Assembly: GCA_026388255.1 (NCBI GenBank)
Contig: JAPLKC010000018.1
Coordinates: 1-64,000, forward strand
From: Pseudomonadota bacterium
Lineage (GTDB): Bacteria; Desulfobacterota; Syntrophorhabdia; Syntrophorhabdales; Syntrophorhabdaceae
DNA: 64,000 nt
Direction of reading: 5' to 3'
Positions 1 through 8,016 of the stretch are shown here, one piece after another. The position numbers and the translations under genes were made by a program. Below the pieces are notes generated by a model. It searched no databases, was not told the origin of the DNA, and was given only the letters and a program-made list of their open reading frames with translations. Within the stretch, counting starts at the first letter, position 1; every line of letters starts with the position of its first letter.

Positions 1-673
1 AATTATTGAAGCAGGTAAGGAATTGGGGGACACCATAGCCCTTCAACTCACAGAGAACCTCCAGCGGGAAGACTTAAATCCTATTGACCAGGCAAAAGGG
101 ATTCTTGCATATATTCAGGCAAAACATCCTGAGAAGGGGTACGATATAGACGGGGTGATGAGTGAGTTGGTGATGTATAATCGGAGGCCCGAAGACCTGC
201 CGGAAGAAATTGCTATCAATGTGATAGCAATTTCTGAAATCTCCGGAAAGTCAATAATGACGCTGCATCGCACAATTTCACTTTTAAAACTTTCTCCTGA
301 AATTCAGGCTGAAATCAGATCAGGAAATCTCCCTGTTTCTCAGGGTTATCTCTTTGCCGCGAACCTCGAATGTCCCGACCGCATGAAAATATTCACCGAC
401 ATTTTGAAAACTCCGGTTACTTATATTACCCTTGAAAGAATGCTTACAGCATACAAAAAAGCAAAACCTGATCCGAATAATACAAAACCCGTATCCGTGA
501 AAAAACAGGTTAAAAGCCTTGCATTAATAAAAACAGTTTTTGATAAAGGTCTTGGAACTTATATAAGAGAAGATGTTGAAAAATTCCTCTATGATTTGCA
601 GGTCTTCTGTGATCATGTCCAGCAGGAGATGCCTAACATCCCATACGGAAAGAAAAGGCCGCCACAAGTGTAA
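1..673 (+). CDS. ParB/Spo0J-like DNA-binding protein, 5' end outside window
   Basis: The frame is open from base 2, so the gene begins before the window; the TTG at 23 is only the first possible internal start. The visible 224 residues carry the ParB box (QLTENLQREDLNPIDQAKG) that in the family binds CTP and contacts the partner protein, then a helix-turn-helix stretch (ISGKSIMTLHRTISLLKLS) like the KorB/Spo0J DNA-binding domain. No parA lies next to it, and a broken paralogue occurs at 4344-4836, so a stray or plasmid-type ParB-like regulator is more likely than the chromosomal partition gene. The family is clear; the function is inferred. Confidence 0.8.
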   Translation, partial: IIEAGKELGDTIALQLTENLQREDLNPIDQAKGILAYIQAKHPEKGYDIDGVMSELVMYNRRPEDLPEEIAINVIAISEISGKSIMTLHRTISLLKLSPEIQAEIRSGNLPVSQGYLFAANLECPDRMKIFTDILKTPVTYITLERMLTAYKKAKPDPNNTKPVSVKKQVKSLALIKTVFDKGLGTYIREDVEKFLYDLQVFCDHVQQEMPNIPYGKKRPPQV

Positions 674-752
674 AAAAACAGTGAATAGTGAAAAAGGCGA
701 TGAATGACACATAGGCTTTTGACTAACGACTATTCACTTGGAGGTGCCCCTA

Positions 753-881
753 TTAAACCGGACACCCTTCTAACTTATCTAATGCTCTCCTGTGCTCCCC
801 CGGCGATTTCATTTTCAATCCCTTATGGGGATGATATTCATTATAATCTTCAAACCAAAATTTTCTTGACAATCTCATAAC
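753..881 (-). pseudogene. IS3-family transposase OrfB, C-terminal remnant
   Basis: On the minus strand a 43-codon open stretch ends ...FWFEDYNEYHPHKGLKMKSP...EGCPV-stop, the typical end of the IS3-family DDE transposase, where the family shows YN..RPH..L...SP. It is followed by GTCCGGTTTAATAGGGG, which resembles an IS3-type terminal repeat overlapping the stop codon. The upstream part of the transposase and the other insertion-sequence end are absent, so this is a relic. It is the footprint of an insertion sequence in the worn strip at the left edge. Confidence 0.7.
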
Positions 882-928
882 GCAGATAGAAAATGGAACG
901 GCAAGAAAAAAGCAGGAAAGGTGCGAAT

Positions 929-1774
929 ATGGGTGAAAATAGGTTTGTCATACGACAGATGACAAAGGATGATGTTGAACTTGCTGTTGATTGGGCAGCC
1001 CGGGAGGGCTGGAACCCCGGGTTGAATGACGCAGCATGCTTCTATAATACGGACCCCCAGGGTTTCTTTATCGGAGAACTGAACAGCGAACCGATAGGGT
1101 GTATCTCTGCGGTCTCTTATGGAGACTCTTTTGGTTTTATAGGTTTCTATATCGTCAGGGAAGAACTGCGCGGGAAATGGTATGGCGTCGAGCTTGGAAA
1201 AAGAGCAATGAGCTATCTTGGCGCCCGAAACATCGGTATCGACGGAGTGGTGAAGAAAATAAAGAATTATGAGAAGTTCGGTTTTACCCTTGCCCACAGG
1301 AATATTCGATACGAAGGCAGAGGAGGAGGATCAGGCTCCACCGGAGTTGTTGAACTGGCAGCTCTTCCCTTTGAGACGATTGTTTTCTATGATGCCGGTA
1401 TTTTTCCGGCGAAACGGGCCACATTTCTTGAACGATGGATTATACAGCCGGATGGCGCATCCCTGGGTTTTCTCGAAGACGGGAAACTGAAAGGCTACGG
1501 TGTGATACGCCCCTGCAGGACAGGATTTAAAATAGGCCCTCTATTCGCCGATTCCTTTGATATTGCCGAAAGATTGTTTGATGCATTGACAGGAAAGGTG
1601 TCGGCGCAGGCACCTGTGTTCCTCGATGTCCCCGCAATAAACCCCCCTGCCCTCGCGCTCGCACAAGGCCACAATATGACGCCCGTATTTGAAACAGGCA
1701 GAATGTACAATAAAAAAATGCCCGCTGTTCCCATAAGGAAGATATTCGGAATCACAAGTTTTGAACTCGGCTAA
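929..1774 (+). CDS. GNAT-family N-acetyltransferase, two-domain
   Basis: 281 residues. The N-terminal 130 residues have GNAT features: a start of the form FVIRQMTKDDVELAVDWA, a beta-4 strand FGFIGFYIVREELRGKWYG corresponding to the acetyl-CoA pyrophosphate loop (normally R/Q-x-x-G-x-G/A, here RGKWYG), and YEKFGF. The C-terminal half resembles the second domain of YitH-type acetyltransferases. The start at 929 is chosen because GGAAAGG precedes it at suitable spacing; an in-frame ATG at 893 has a poorer site. The substrate cannot be read from sequence. It stands alone between an insertion-sequence relic and a broken toxin-antitoxin pair. Confidence 0.75.
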   Translation: MGENRFVIRQMTKDDVELAVDWAAREGWNPGLNDAACFYNTDPQGFFIGELNSEPIGCISAVSYGDSFGFIGFYIVREELRGKWYGVELGKRAMSYLGARNIGIDGVVKKIKNYEKFGFTLAHRNIRYEGRGGGSGSTGVVELAALPFETIVFYDAGIFPAKRATFLERWIIQPDGASLGFLEDGKLKGYGVIRPCRTGFKIGPLFADSFDIAERLFDALTGKVSAQAPVFLDVPAINPPALALAQGHNMTPVFETGRMYNKKMPAVPIRKIFGITSFELG

Positions 1775-1958
1775 GGGGGGGGCTGCGTGGTTTTGGCTTT
1801 AGATGCTGATCTTCTTCCTGCAATGGAGTTTTTGAAACCTACACCCGTTGTACAACAATATAATCGGCAATCAATTACATTGTTTGATTTATACAAACTC
1901 ATGACTTTAAGATAAATGTAATTACAATGTGAACACCATTCAGTCAAGGAGGTAAAAT

Positions 1959-2054
1959 AATAAGAACACGCTGGCCCAAAACGGCCATCACATATTAATA
2001 GACGGAAACGAAAATATTTCCCATTCCTGGGATGAAAAGGAATGGCAATGGTAG
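1959..2054 (+). pseudogene. MazE/AbrB-type antitoxin remnant
   Basis: A strong ribosome-binding site AAGGAGGT (1946-1953) is followed by an open stretch with no ATG where one is expected (AAT at 1959). It reads KNTLAQNGHHILIDGNENIS and ends SWDEKEWQW-stop, resembling the acidic, Trp-rich tail of MazE antitoxins. The N-terminal DNA-binding part appears to be deleted. The stop overlaps the start of the mazF remnant in the usual antitoxin-toxin arrangement. It is most likely non-functional. Confidence 0.45.
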
Positions 2055-2372
2055 TGAACCTATTCGATGTGTATCTGACAAATCTTGATCCTACTGTTGG
2101 TTCTGAAATTCAGAAAACAAGGTCTTGTTTGATTATTTCACCGGACGAAATGAACAGGCACATCAGCACAGTATATAGTTGCCCCGATGACTACAGCCGG
2201 GGAAGACTATCCCACACGAATTGAATACCAATTTAAGAAGAAAAAGGCGCATATCGTTTTAGATCAGATACGAACAATAGACAAAACGCGACTTATAAAA
2301 AACCTCGGCACTCTTGATACAGAAACCCAGTTAAAGGTTATTCCCGTCTTGCAGAGGCTGTTTGCATTTTGA
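2048..2372 (+). pseudogene. MazF/PemK-type endoribonuclease toxin, frameshifted
   Basis: The first frame gives MVVNLFDVYLTNLDPTVGSE and QKTRSCLIISPDEMN, the MazF N-terminus with its conserved LDPTVGSEIQKTRP-like loop. Near 2172-2180 one extra base shifts the frame. The second frame then continues with TTAGEDYPTRIE, HIVLDQIRTIDKTRLIKNLG and VIPVLQRLF, the rest of a MazF protein of about 107 residues. Removing one base in the TATAG stretch would restore the full toxin. A MazF inactivated after its antitoxin decayed is a sensible history; a sequencing error is the alternative. Confidence 0.7.
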
Positions 2373-2842
2373 AATTTCCCAGCCTGGCAGCTCTCCAGAT
2401 CGTTGTTCCGCTGTGCTTCGCACCGGCAGGCGGCTTCACCGTTACTATACATAAGCTTTGTTTTCAGGAAACCGCAAAGCTCACGATTGGCAGGCTTGAC
2501 GGGCAGACAAGAACTCCTTCTTGAAGTTGATACTGCGTGGTTTTTGCATGAAGCTTTAAGGGAATTGGAACACAATTGATTTTATATGGAGGGCGATGAA
2601 CACGCGCTTAGATTTGAGGCGCCTGCAAAAAACAAGACCTGACCCTATAAAGCTTTAAAGCTTACAGACACCCTAAAATCAGGCTTCGCGGTCGCTGCCT
2701 TCAACAAAGCATAACTTCCTATAACCAAATGTTTGCTGGTTAAGCAATCTATGCCATGTTTCAACCGGTAATGGTTGTCAAAGGTCAATTTAATTGCCCA
2801 CTCTTGTGTTCAAGTGGGCAATTAAATCACAAATAAGGACTG
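2373..2842. other. Intergenic stretch without a supported gene
   Basis: No gene of recognisable family is visible in these 470 bases. A short open tail (about 25 codons, ending at 2579) reads like the end of a protein but has no start and no family. A strong hairpin at 2789-2826 marks the end of the gene on the minus strand. Confidence 0.5.
2789..2826 (-). terminator. Hairpin at the end of the DUF4412-like gene
   Basis: A perfect 14-bp inverted repeat (2789-2802 and 2813-2826, arms TTTAATTGCCCACT) with a 10-base loop lies just past the stop of the minus-strand gene at 2843. There is only a weak T-run, so termination is probable rather than certain. Confidence 0.55.
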
Positions 2843-3415
2843 TTAGTGGCCACCCAATACATCAGGAATTGTCATTGTGTCGAGGGTCGCGTTAACCGGT
2901 AAGTTGAAGATGTTATCAGGAGACACTTTTTTGATATTCTTATATTCCCTACTCCATTTTCCATTAGTATTCACTATTCTAACGGGAAAACGTATGTCCG
3001 TCGCAAACCACTGATGATATGTGTCACTCTTATTATCCTGTTTAACGATAACTTCATATTTCTTAGTCGGATGTCCGTCTATAGCTTCTGCACCGATTTC
3101 CTTCCTGCTTACTTCACCGAATATTTTTTCCTCCGTCCATGGCTTCAAGGCTGGTGTTAATTTTGCCTCAATATATGTATTTTCAGCGGCATTAATCTGC
3201 CATAATAGACCTTTATCTCCCCTTATGATCGTGTACATAGGGGTACTGCCTCTTTCCACGCGGCACTTGTTATCTTTTGAATAAAACTTGCCATTTCTTA
3301 TTACTTTCCCTTCTTTTGTAACCATGTCTGCCGTAATATCGATTGCAAACACATTTGAAAGCATTGTTATTACGAATAGGAGCACGAACCCTGATACAAA
3401 CAAATACTGTTTCAT
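2843..3415 (-). CDS. Exported protein, DUF4412/LolA-like fold
   Basis: 190 residues with a clear signal peptide (MKQYLFVSGFVLLFVITML, cleavage near NVFA-ID). The mature part has the pattern of DUF4412/outer-membrane-lipoprotein-sorting-like proteins: KFYSKDNKCRVERG, WQINAAENTYIEAKL, and IDGHPTKKYEVIV followed by WFATDIRFPVRIV. In this group the beta-sheet forms a half barrel that may hold lipid or sense envelope state; the actual role is unknown. AGGAGG precedes the ATG. The neighbouring gene upstream is also exported. Confidence 0.6.
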   Translation of the reverse strand: MKQYLFVSGFVLLFVITMLSNVFAIDITADMVTKEGKVIRNGKFYSKDNKCRVERGSTPMYTIIRGDKGLLWQINAAENTYIEAKLTPALKPWTEEKIFGEVSRKEIGAEAIDGHPTKKYEVIVKQDNKSDTYHQWFATDIRFPVRIVNTNGKWSREYKNIKKVSPDNIFNLPVNATLDTMTIPDVLGGH

Positions 3416-3564
3416 TACCTTCCTCCTGTTTAGTTGGTGAAATATTGATATTTGAGAGGTTAACAGATCAATTTTACCTCCTGTATCCTGTCATAAATAA
3501 AACCGCAACATATCCGGCCCAACAAAACAGGCAGGCTCTTTTGATAAACTGCTTATACGATGAT

Positions 3565-3978
3565 TCACTGTTTACACTTCCCGACTGAACCTATTTTGCA
3601 CATCTTGCCATTGATCCAGATTGCCTGATCAAGAAAAACATTCGTAAGGTTTGCCTTAGACACGTCGGCACCTGATAGAGCGGCAAAACCGAGATTGGTA
3701 CCTGATAGATTAGCGCCTGATAGATTAGCTTTTGAAAGATTTGCGTTACCCATCATTGAATTAGATAGGTCTGCTCCGGAGAGATTTGCAGAGGAAAGAT
3801 CAACGTATTCCATATCAATATTATTCAATTTTGCCCCTGAAAGGTCACACTTCGGGCATTTGTTTGTTTTTTTCAGTGTCTGAACCTGCTTTTCATCAAA
3901 CCCGTAAAGAGTCGTTAATGAAACAAAAAAACAAAAAACAACCATGACAATAGTCAACATTCCTTTTAGTTTGTACAT
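3565..3978 (-). CDS. Exported pentapeptide-repeat protein
   Basis: 137 residues. An N-terminal hydrophobic segment (about residues 5-25) serves as signal peptide or anchor. Residues about 45-110 are tandem pentapeptides of A(D/N)LSG type (SSANLSGADLSNS, NANLSKANLSGANLSGTNLG), which fold as a right-handed quadrilateral beta helix. Cysteines occur before (CPKCD) and after (CKIGSVGKC) the helix and could form disulfides in the periplasm. AAAGGAGG lies before the ATG. A terminator-like hairpin sits between its promoter and the start codon, so it may be controlled by attenuation. Function unknown. Confidence 0.75.
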   Translation of the reverse strand: MYKLKGMLTIVMVVFCFFVSLTTLYGFDEKQVQTLKKTNKCPKCDLSGAKLNNIDMEYVDLSSANLSGADLSNSMMGNANLSKANLSGANLSGTNLGFAALSGADVSKANLTNVFLDQAIWINGKMCKIGSVGKCKQ

Positions 3979-4013
3979 AAAAACCTCCTTTAATTTATTT
4001 AAAAAATACTAAT

Positions 4014-4178
4014 AAAAAAAGCCGCTACCTGAAGAATTTAATCTTCAGGTAGCGGCCCGACTATCCTGTATATTTACCTCCAGAGATATAAATCATCTCT
4101 GAACCCGTTCAGATATTCAGTTGTTTGTTTTCTCTATATCATAAAATATTTATATAGTCTTCTTGATAAGGAAGTCAA
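4014..4178 (-). promoter_or_regulatory. Promoter and terminator-bearing leader of the pentapeptide gene
   Basis: On the minus strand TTGACT (4178-4173) and TATAAA (4154-4149), 18 bases apart, form a good sigma-70 promoter. The transcript then has a small hairpin (CTGAACGGGTTCAG), a second (AGAGAT...ATCTCT), and a perfect 15-bp hairpin (4021-4035 with 4042-4056) followed by seven T residues, an almost ideal intrinsic terminator. The pentapeptide gene starts only about 40 bases further on. Either the leader is an attenuator/riboswitch-like control or it is a small RNA of about 125 nt. No known riboswitch consensus was recognised. Confidence 0.5.
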
Positions 4179-4343
4179 GTTTTTTTTAAGAAACAGGAGA
4201 TAATTTTGTATACAACTATAAATAAAATAACTAACTTGAGGGGTGAAAGTGGACATTCCTGAAATGTTAACATCCGTGGGGAGAGGTGTCTTGTGGCAGC
4301 CCATCAACTCGGACTTGAAACCGCACCGGTGCGAGTAATATAA

Positions 4344-4836
4344 GCAGGCAAAGAATTAGGTGATACCAAAGCCCTTCAACTGACTGATACCAATTCGCCT
4401 TCAATTATATAACTTTGTTAACTCGTCGTCACGCTCCTCGACGTACCGGAAAATATTCCTACGTCCTGGTACCCGCTTGCGGGTGTTCCTCGTTGCCCGG
4501 GCTATCTCTGAATCCGAATTGGTATGAGAACCTCCAGCGTGGAGACTTGAGTCCTATGGATCAGGCCAAAGGAATACTTGCTTTTATTCAGGCGAAACAT
4601 CCTGTGACAAGGGGTATACTGTAAACGGGGTTATGAGTGAGTTGGTAAAATTTGAGATGAGGTCTGAAACCTTGACAAAAGAAACCGTTGACACATTGTC
4701 AACAGCTTCGGAAATCTCCGGAAAGTCAACACGGACGGTGCTTCGCACAATATCACTTTTAAAACTTTCTCCTGAAATTCAGGGCGAAATCAGGTCAGGA
4801 AATCTCCCTGTTTCTCGGGGGCATGAAAACCCGTGA
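4344..4836 (+). pseudogene. Second parB-like gene, split by a mini-element and frameshifted
   Basis: This is a paralogue of the gene at 1-673. AGKELGD and ALQLT match before the break; the reading then resumes at 4528 with ENLQRGDLSPMDQAKGILAF and continues to about 4818 (ISGKSTRTVLRTISLLKLSP). Three lesions are visible: a stop at 4341 immediately before the match, the 137-bp element at 4388-4524, and a two-base length change near 4605-4622 that creates a stop (TAA at 4622). After 4818 similarity to the intact copy ends. It is clearly dead. Confidence 0.8.
4388..4524. mobile_element. Palindromic mini-element copy 1 (MITE-like), inserted in parB-like gene
   Basis: A 137-bp insertion with 10-bp terminal inverted repeats TACCAATTCG / CGAATTGGTA. 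It is flanked by a TGA direct repeat (4385-4387, 4525-4527); removing the element plus one TGA rejoins the parB-like reading exactly as in the intact copy at the window start. It contains no coding capacity but has an internal hairpin (ACCCGCTTGCGGGT). The right end of copy 3 (55970-56091, inverted) is homologous, and a truncated copy lies at 34626. It is non-autonomous and mobilised by an unknown transposase. Confidence 0.8.
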
Positions 4837-5006
4837 AGCCCCCGCCAAGCGAGTACAGGCGCAAAAGAAACTGACGTGAAGCGCTAAAAGATAAAGACCA
4901 TAAAACGGGAAAAACAAAATATGGATTTTACGAGATACGGGTGCCGTTATAATCAGCCCATTCTTCATATACTTTGCATGCTTCCTGAGTTATAATAACT
5001 AACAAC

Positions 5007-5834
5007 ATGACCCGTTTAAGAACTTTCTCAGGCAATTTTTTAAAAGGTCTTTCAGGGCTGACAAAAGACTTTTATATTGCTATCTCAATTTCGATCATAA
5101 TCCATGTGTTTGCAATGTATTGTTTATTTGCTATACCTTCAGCTCAACCCTTGAACATGGAAAGCATTACAGTAGATTTTGCCATGATTGAGTATGCAGA
5201 AAGATCGGGGGAGGCAAATATAAAGGGCGAAGGGCAAAGGGCGAAGGGCAAAGGGGAGAAAATATCCCCAAAAGTGGAAGGGGCAAAAGCAGGCAGCAAT
5301 AAAGTTCGAAATGTGGATAATCTCACTGGCAATAAGCAGTTTGCGGCAAACAACGCTATAGACTCAGAGGACAAGGATAAGAGCAGCATACCAACAGATA
5401 CGGTATCCTTGAATGCATTCATATCAAATCACAATGAACATGGCAGTCGGACCGGTGCGGGAGTCCATAAAGGCGGAAAAATTGGAAGCGGTGTTTCCGG
5501 CTCTTCTGAAGGAATAGATGGAGGAGGCGTGGGGTTACCCGGACAGGGAGGAGAAGGGAAGCTTTACGATTATGGATATGTCCGGGAAGCGGTTATGAAG
5601 AATTTGAAATATCCTGAAAAAGCAAGAAGGTTTGGCTGGGAAGGAAGGGTTATCCTTTATTTTATTATAAATGAAACAGGATTGGTTCGAGATGTAAAGA
5701 TTGTCAAGAGCTCAGGCATTCAAATGCTCGATGAGGCAGCGAAAGATGCATTAACAAGGGTTGCCGCATTCAACAATAAATACAAAAGATTAGTTGTAGT
5801 TCAATTGCCGATAGAATTCAAATTGAAGCAATAA
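5007..5834 (+). CDS. TonB-family energy transducer-like protein
   Basis: 275 residues. A single membrane segment at about residues 24-45 (YIAISISIIIHVFAMYCLF) anchors the N-terminus in the inner membrane, a long low-complexity periplasmic linker follows (residues about 60-185, Gly/Ser/Lys rich), and residues about 190-275 form a TonB C-terminal domain (VREAVMKNLKYPEKARRFGWEG, VILYFIINETGLVRDVKIVK, SSGIQMLDEAAKDAL). No exbB/exbD is adjacent. The linker contains a 7-bp tandem repeat that stays in frame. The ribosome-binding site is weak. The family is secure, the partner receptor unknown. Confidence 0.85.
   Translation: MTRLRTFSGNFLKGLSGLTKDFYIAISISIIIHVFAMYCLFAIPSAQPLNMESITVDFAMIEYAERSGEANIKGEGQRAKGKGEKISPKVEGAKAGSNKVRNVDNLTGNKQFAANNAIDSEDKDKSSIPTDTVSLNAFISNHNEHGSRTGAGVHKGGKIGSGVSGSSEGIDGGGVGLPGQGGEGKLYDYGYVREAVMKNLKYPEKARRFGWEGRVILYFIINETGLVRDVKIVKSSGIQMLDEAAKDALTRVAAFNNKYKRLVVVQLPIEFKLKQ
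5225..5259 (+). repeat. Heptanucleotide tandem repeat inside tonB-like gene
   Basis: Five 7-bp units: GGGCGAA, GGGCAAA, GGGCGAA, GGGCAAA, GGGGAGA. They encode part of the linker (KGEGQRAKGKGEK), where length change is tolerated. Confidence 0.75.
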
Positions 5835-5902
5835 TCCAACTTTATTTACCGGCCACGCTTGCAGCCGGTACAACCCCATAAACCCAATATTTGCAGAGAA
5901 CT

Positions 5903-6181
5903 TCAATCCTTATCGTTATTCTCTGGCGGGATATTCTTTATTACCTTGTCAAAACAACACCTTATACCAAAAAAAACAAGCAATACCCCGAAGGCAAGGA
6001 AAAAACGGTAAGGTATGCCTATTTTTAATTTTTCAGATATACCGACCATGATCTTCAAGCTGAGAAGATTAACAATAAAACCGGCGCTTTCCTTATAACC
6101 CGATACAAAAAGCAGCAGGGCAAGTGGAAAACAAACGCCGATAGCAATTAAGGTAATCCCTATTTTATGATTTCTTGCCAT
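5903..6181 (-). CDS. Small two-helix membrane protein, unknown
   Basis: 92 residues with two hydrophobic segments (about 8-27, GITLIAIGVCFPLALLLFVS, and about 58-76, RFFLAFGVLLVFFGIRCC) and a charged C-terminus (PPENNDKD). No family recognised. It lies convergent to the tonB-like gene; a weak hairpin (5849-5870, ACCGGC/GCCGGT) separates the two stops. It could be an orphan small inner-membrane protein. Coding status rests on the length, start codon and clean membrane topology only. Confidence 0.5.
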   Translation of the reverse strand: MARNHKIGITLIAIGVCFPLALLLFVSGYKESAGFIVNLLSLKIMVGISEKLKIGIPYRFFLAFGVLLVFFGIRCCFDKVIKNIPPENNDKD

Positions 6182-6230
6182 TTATTTACCTTTCCATAAA
6201 AATGTTTTTTCAGATACTTTATCAGTTTAA

Positions 6231-6268
6231 CACAAAAACGCCCGTCGAATACAACGGGCGTTTTTGTG
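6231..6268. terminator. Bidirectional intrinsic terminator
   Basis: A 15-bp inverted repeat (CACAAAAACGCCCGT, 6231-6245, with its complement 6254-6268) is flanked by A- and T-runs. It ends the acyl-CoA ligase transcript on the minus strand and could act on the plus strand too. Confidence 0.8.
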
Positions 6269-6300
6269 TATGCTTATTTATTGTTCGGATATTTTATCTA

Positions 6301-7899
6301 TCAACCACCTTTCTTGAATTCCTTCTCCATTTCATCTTTTGCAGGTTTTACATAAATGTCTCTAAGCTTCGGTTTTTCGATCTTCCCTGCAGGGTTGCGC
6401 GGGATAGTGGTATAGACGAATTTTTCAGGCCATTTAAATTTTGCAAGACCCTTTTCCTTGCAGAAATTTATTATTTCATCGTCTGTCAATGTCTCACCTT
6501 CTTTTGCCTGAACAAAAGCCATAACGATCTCTACAAGCCTCGGATGCGGATAGCCAAGGACCGCCACATCCTGTATCTTCGGGTGTTTCCGTAATGCATC
6601 CTCTATTTCGGCAGGAAAGATATTTTCACCGCCTCTGATGATCAGGTCTTTTGCCCTGTCTGCAAAAAAGATAAAACCCTCTTCATCTACATAGGCAAGG
6701 TCTCCGGTATGTAACCACCCATCCGTGATTGTTTTGGCTGTCATTTCAGCGTTAAAGGCATATTCCTTCATGAGACGGGGGCCTTTAAGGATGAGTTCGC
6801 CAATCTGACCGGCCGGAAGTTCATTGTTATCAGCATCAATCACCTTTGCTTCCATAAATGCTGTTGCCTGGCCTATTGAACCAGGTTTCCGCATGATGTC
6901 TTCGTCATAACAGTTTGTAAGCCCGCCGCCTCCGCCTTCGGTTATGCCGTATATATTTGCAATGGGCAGATTCGGGAAGAATTTCTTCGAATCCTCCAGA
7001 AGTATATATGGAACCGGCTGGGCGCCGATCTCGATATGTTTCAATGCAGAGAGGTCGTATTTAGAAAGGTCAACCTTGCCGGTTTTGATTGCATTTATTA
7101 CATCTGACCATGTAGGAACCGTGTTCCAGCCGCCGGTGCATTTTTCATCGGCAATCGATCTTAGATAAAATTCCGGCTGTATCTCCATCGGCATAAGTAC
7201 CTTGCCTGCTGCAATATAGCAAGGGAAAGAGAGGAAAAGTGTACCGCTGTGATAGAAAGGATGCGGCGAGAGGTAGATACTGTTGTAACCCTCATTATAC
7301 GTAAGGGCATTGCCTATCCCTATGAAAAACAGTGTTTTATGAGTATGGGAAACCGGTTTGGGCGCCCCCGTAGTACCGGATGTAAACATAAGCTCGGCCA
7401 TTTCGTCATCATCTGCTTCGACGCAGACGCTTGTCCCATTGCCTTTTTCCATGATCTCATTATACGATTTTACACCAGGCAATAAATTATCACCGAGGCA
7501 GATAAAATGTTTACAGTAATCCATCTCCTTCATGATCGGTTCGACTCGTTGGTTGAAGGCTTCACCGAAAATAAATGCCTTACATTTTGTAACATCAGCA
7601 GCATATTTGATATCCGAGCTTGCGAAACGGAAGTTTAGCGGCGTTACTGTGGCGCCTATTTTCAAAACAGCTATATAACTTGCGTACCACTCCATACAGT
7701 TCATCACGAGGTGCACAACGATATCGCCTTTTTTTATTCCGCATTCCTGCTTCAAATAGTTTGCAAGCTTATTTGCCTGATTATCAAACTGTTCCCAGGT
7801 CAGGCTCCTCCTGAGCCCCTTTGAAGGATAGCTCTCGATGATAAATTCTCTCTTTGGAAATTTGCTTGCGTTAAGTCCTGAAAAAACAGCAAAATTCAT
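6301..7899 (-). CDS. AMP-dependent acyl-CoA synthetase/ligase (1)
   Basis: 532 residues of the ANL superfamily: ATP and a carboxylic acid form an acyl-adenylate, then the CoA thioester. Visible motifs are the P-loop-like LMFTSGTTGAPKPVSHTH, the adenine motif YGITEGGG, the hinge/adenylate motif TDGWLHTGDLAYVDEEGF, DRAKDLIIRGGENIFPAEIE, and the catalytic lysine near the C-terminus in PRNPAGKIEKPKL. The ATG at 7899 is chosen for GGAGGG just upstream; the frame extends to 7938 without a site. It is divergent from a similar ligase. The substrate is probably a fatty or aromatic acid, not readable from sequence. Confidence 0.9.
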   Translation of the reverse strand: MNFAVFSGLNASKFPKREFIIESYPSKGLRRSLTWEQFDNQANKLANYLKQECGIKKGDIVVHLVMNCMEWYASYIAVLKIGATVTPLNFRFASSDIKYAADVTKCKAFIFGEAFNQRVEPIMKEMDYCKHFICLGDNLLPGVKSYNEIMEKGNGTSVCVEADDDEMAELMFTSGTTGAPKPVSHTHKTLFFIGIGNALTYNEGYNSIYLSPHPFYHSGTLFLSFPCYIAAGKVLMPMEIQPEFYLRSIADEKCTGGWNTVPTWSDVINAIKTGKVDLSKYDLSALKHIEIGAQPVPYILLEDSKKFFPNLPIANIYGITEGGGGGLTNCYDEDIMRKPGSIGQATAFMEAKVIDADNNELPAGQIGELILKGPRLMKEYAFNAEMTAKTITDGWLHTGDLAYVDEEGFIFFADRAKDLIIRGGENIFPAEIEDALRKHPKIQDVAVLGYPHPRLVEIVMAFVQAKEGETLTDDEIINFCKEKGLAKFKWPEKFVYTTIPRNPAGKIEKPKLRDIYVKPAKDEMEKEFKKGG

Positions 7900-7952
7900 G
7901 TTGCCCTCCTTTTTTTGTATACTATTTTTGTATTGCAATTGTATTATTTAGC

Positions 7953-7981
7953 ATGATAAATTGAACGGTAGTATTTGTCAA
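7953..7981 (-). promoter_or_regulatory. Sigma-70 promoter for acyl-CoA ligase 1
   Basis: On the minus strand TTGACA (7981-7976), 17 bases, TATCAT (7958-7953), correctly placed upstream of the ATG at 7899. The 117-bp gap is shared with the divergent ligase, so the two are probably controlled together. Confidence 0.65.
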
Positions 7982-8016
7982 TACTAAATTTATCAAGTAC
8001 ATGTGGAGGATTTTAT

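Noticed and set aside
875-1297. 140-codon minus-strand frame over the acetyltransferase gene
   Set aside because: Antisense to a gene with clear GNAT motifs; no independent support.
1787-1915. 42-codon GTG frame (VVLALDADLLPAMEFLKPTP...) after the acetyltransferase
   Set aside because: Protein-like composition but no family, no clear ribosome-binding site and probably a gene tail at most.
4057-4141. Mini-ykkC or c-di-GMP riboswitch in the pentapeptide leader
   Set aside because: One loop contains ACGG but the second hairpin and the conserved aptamer cores do not match.
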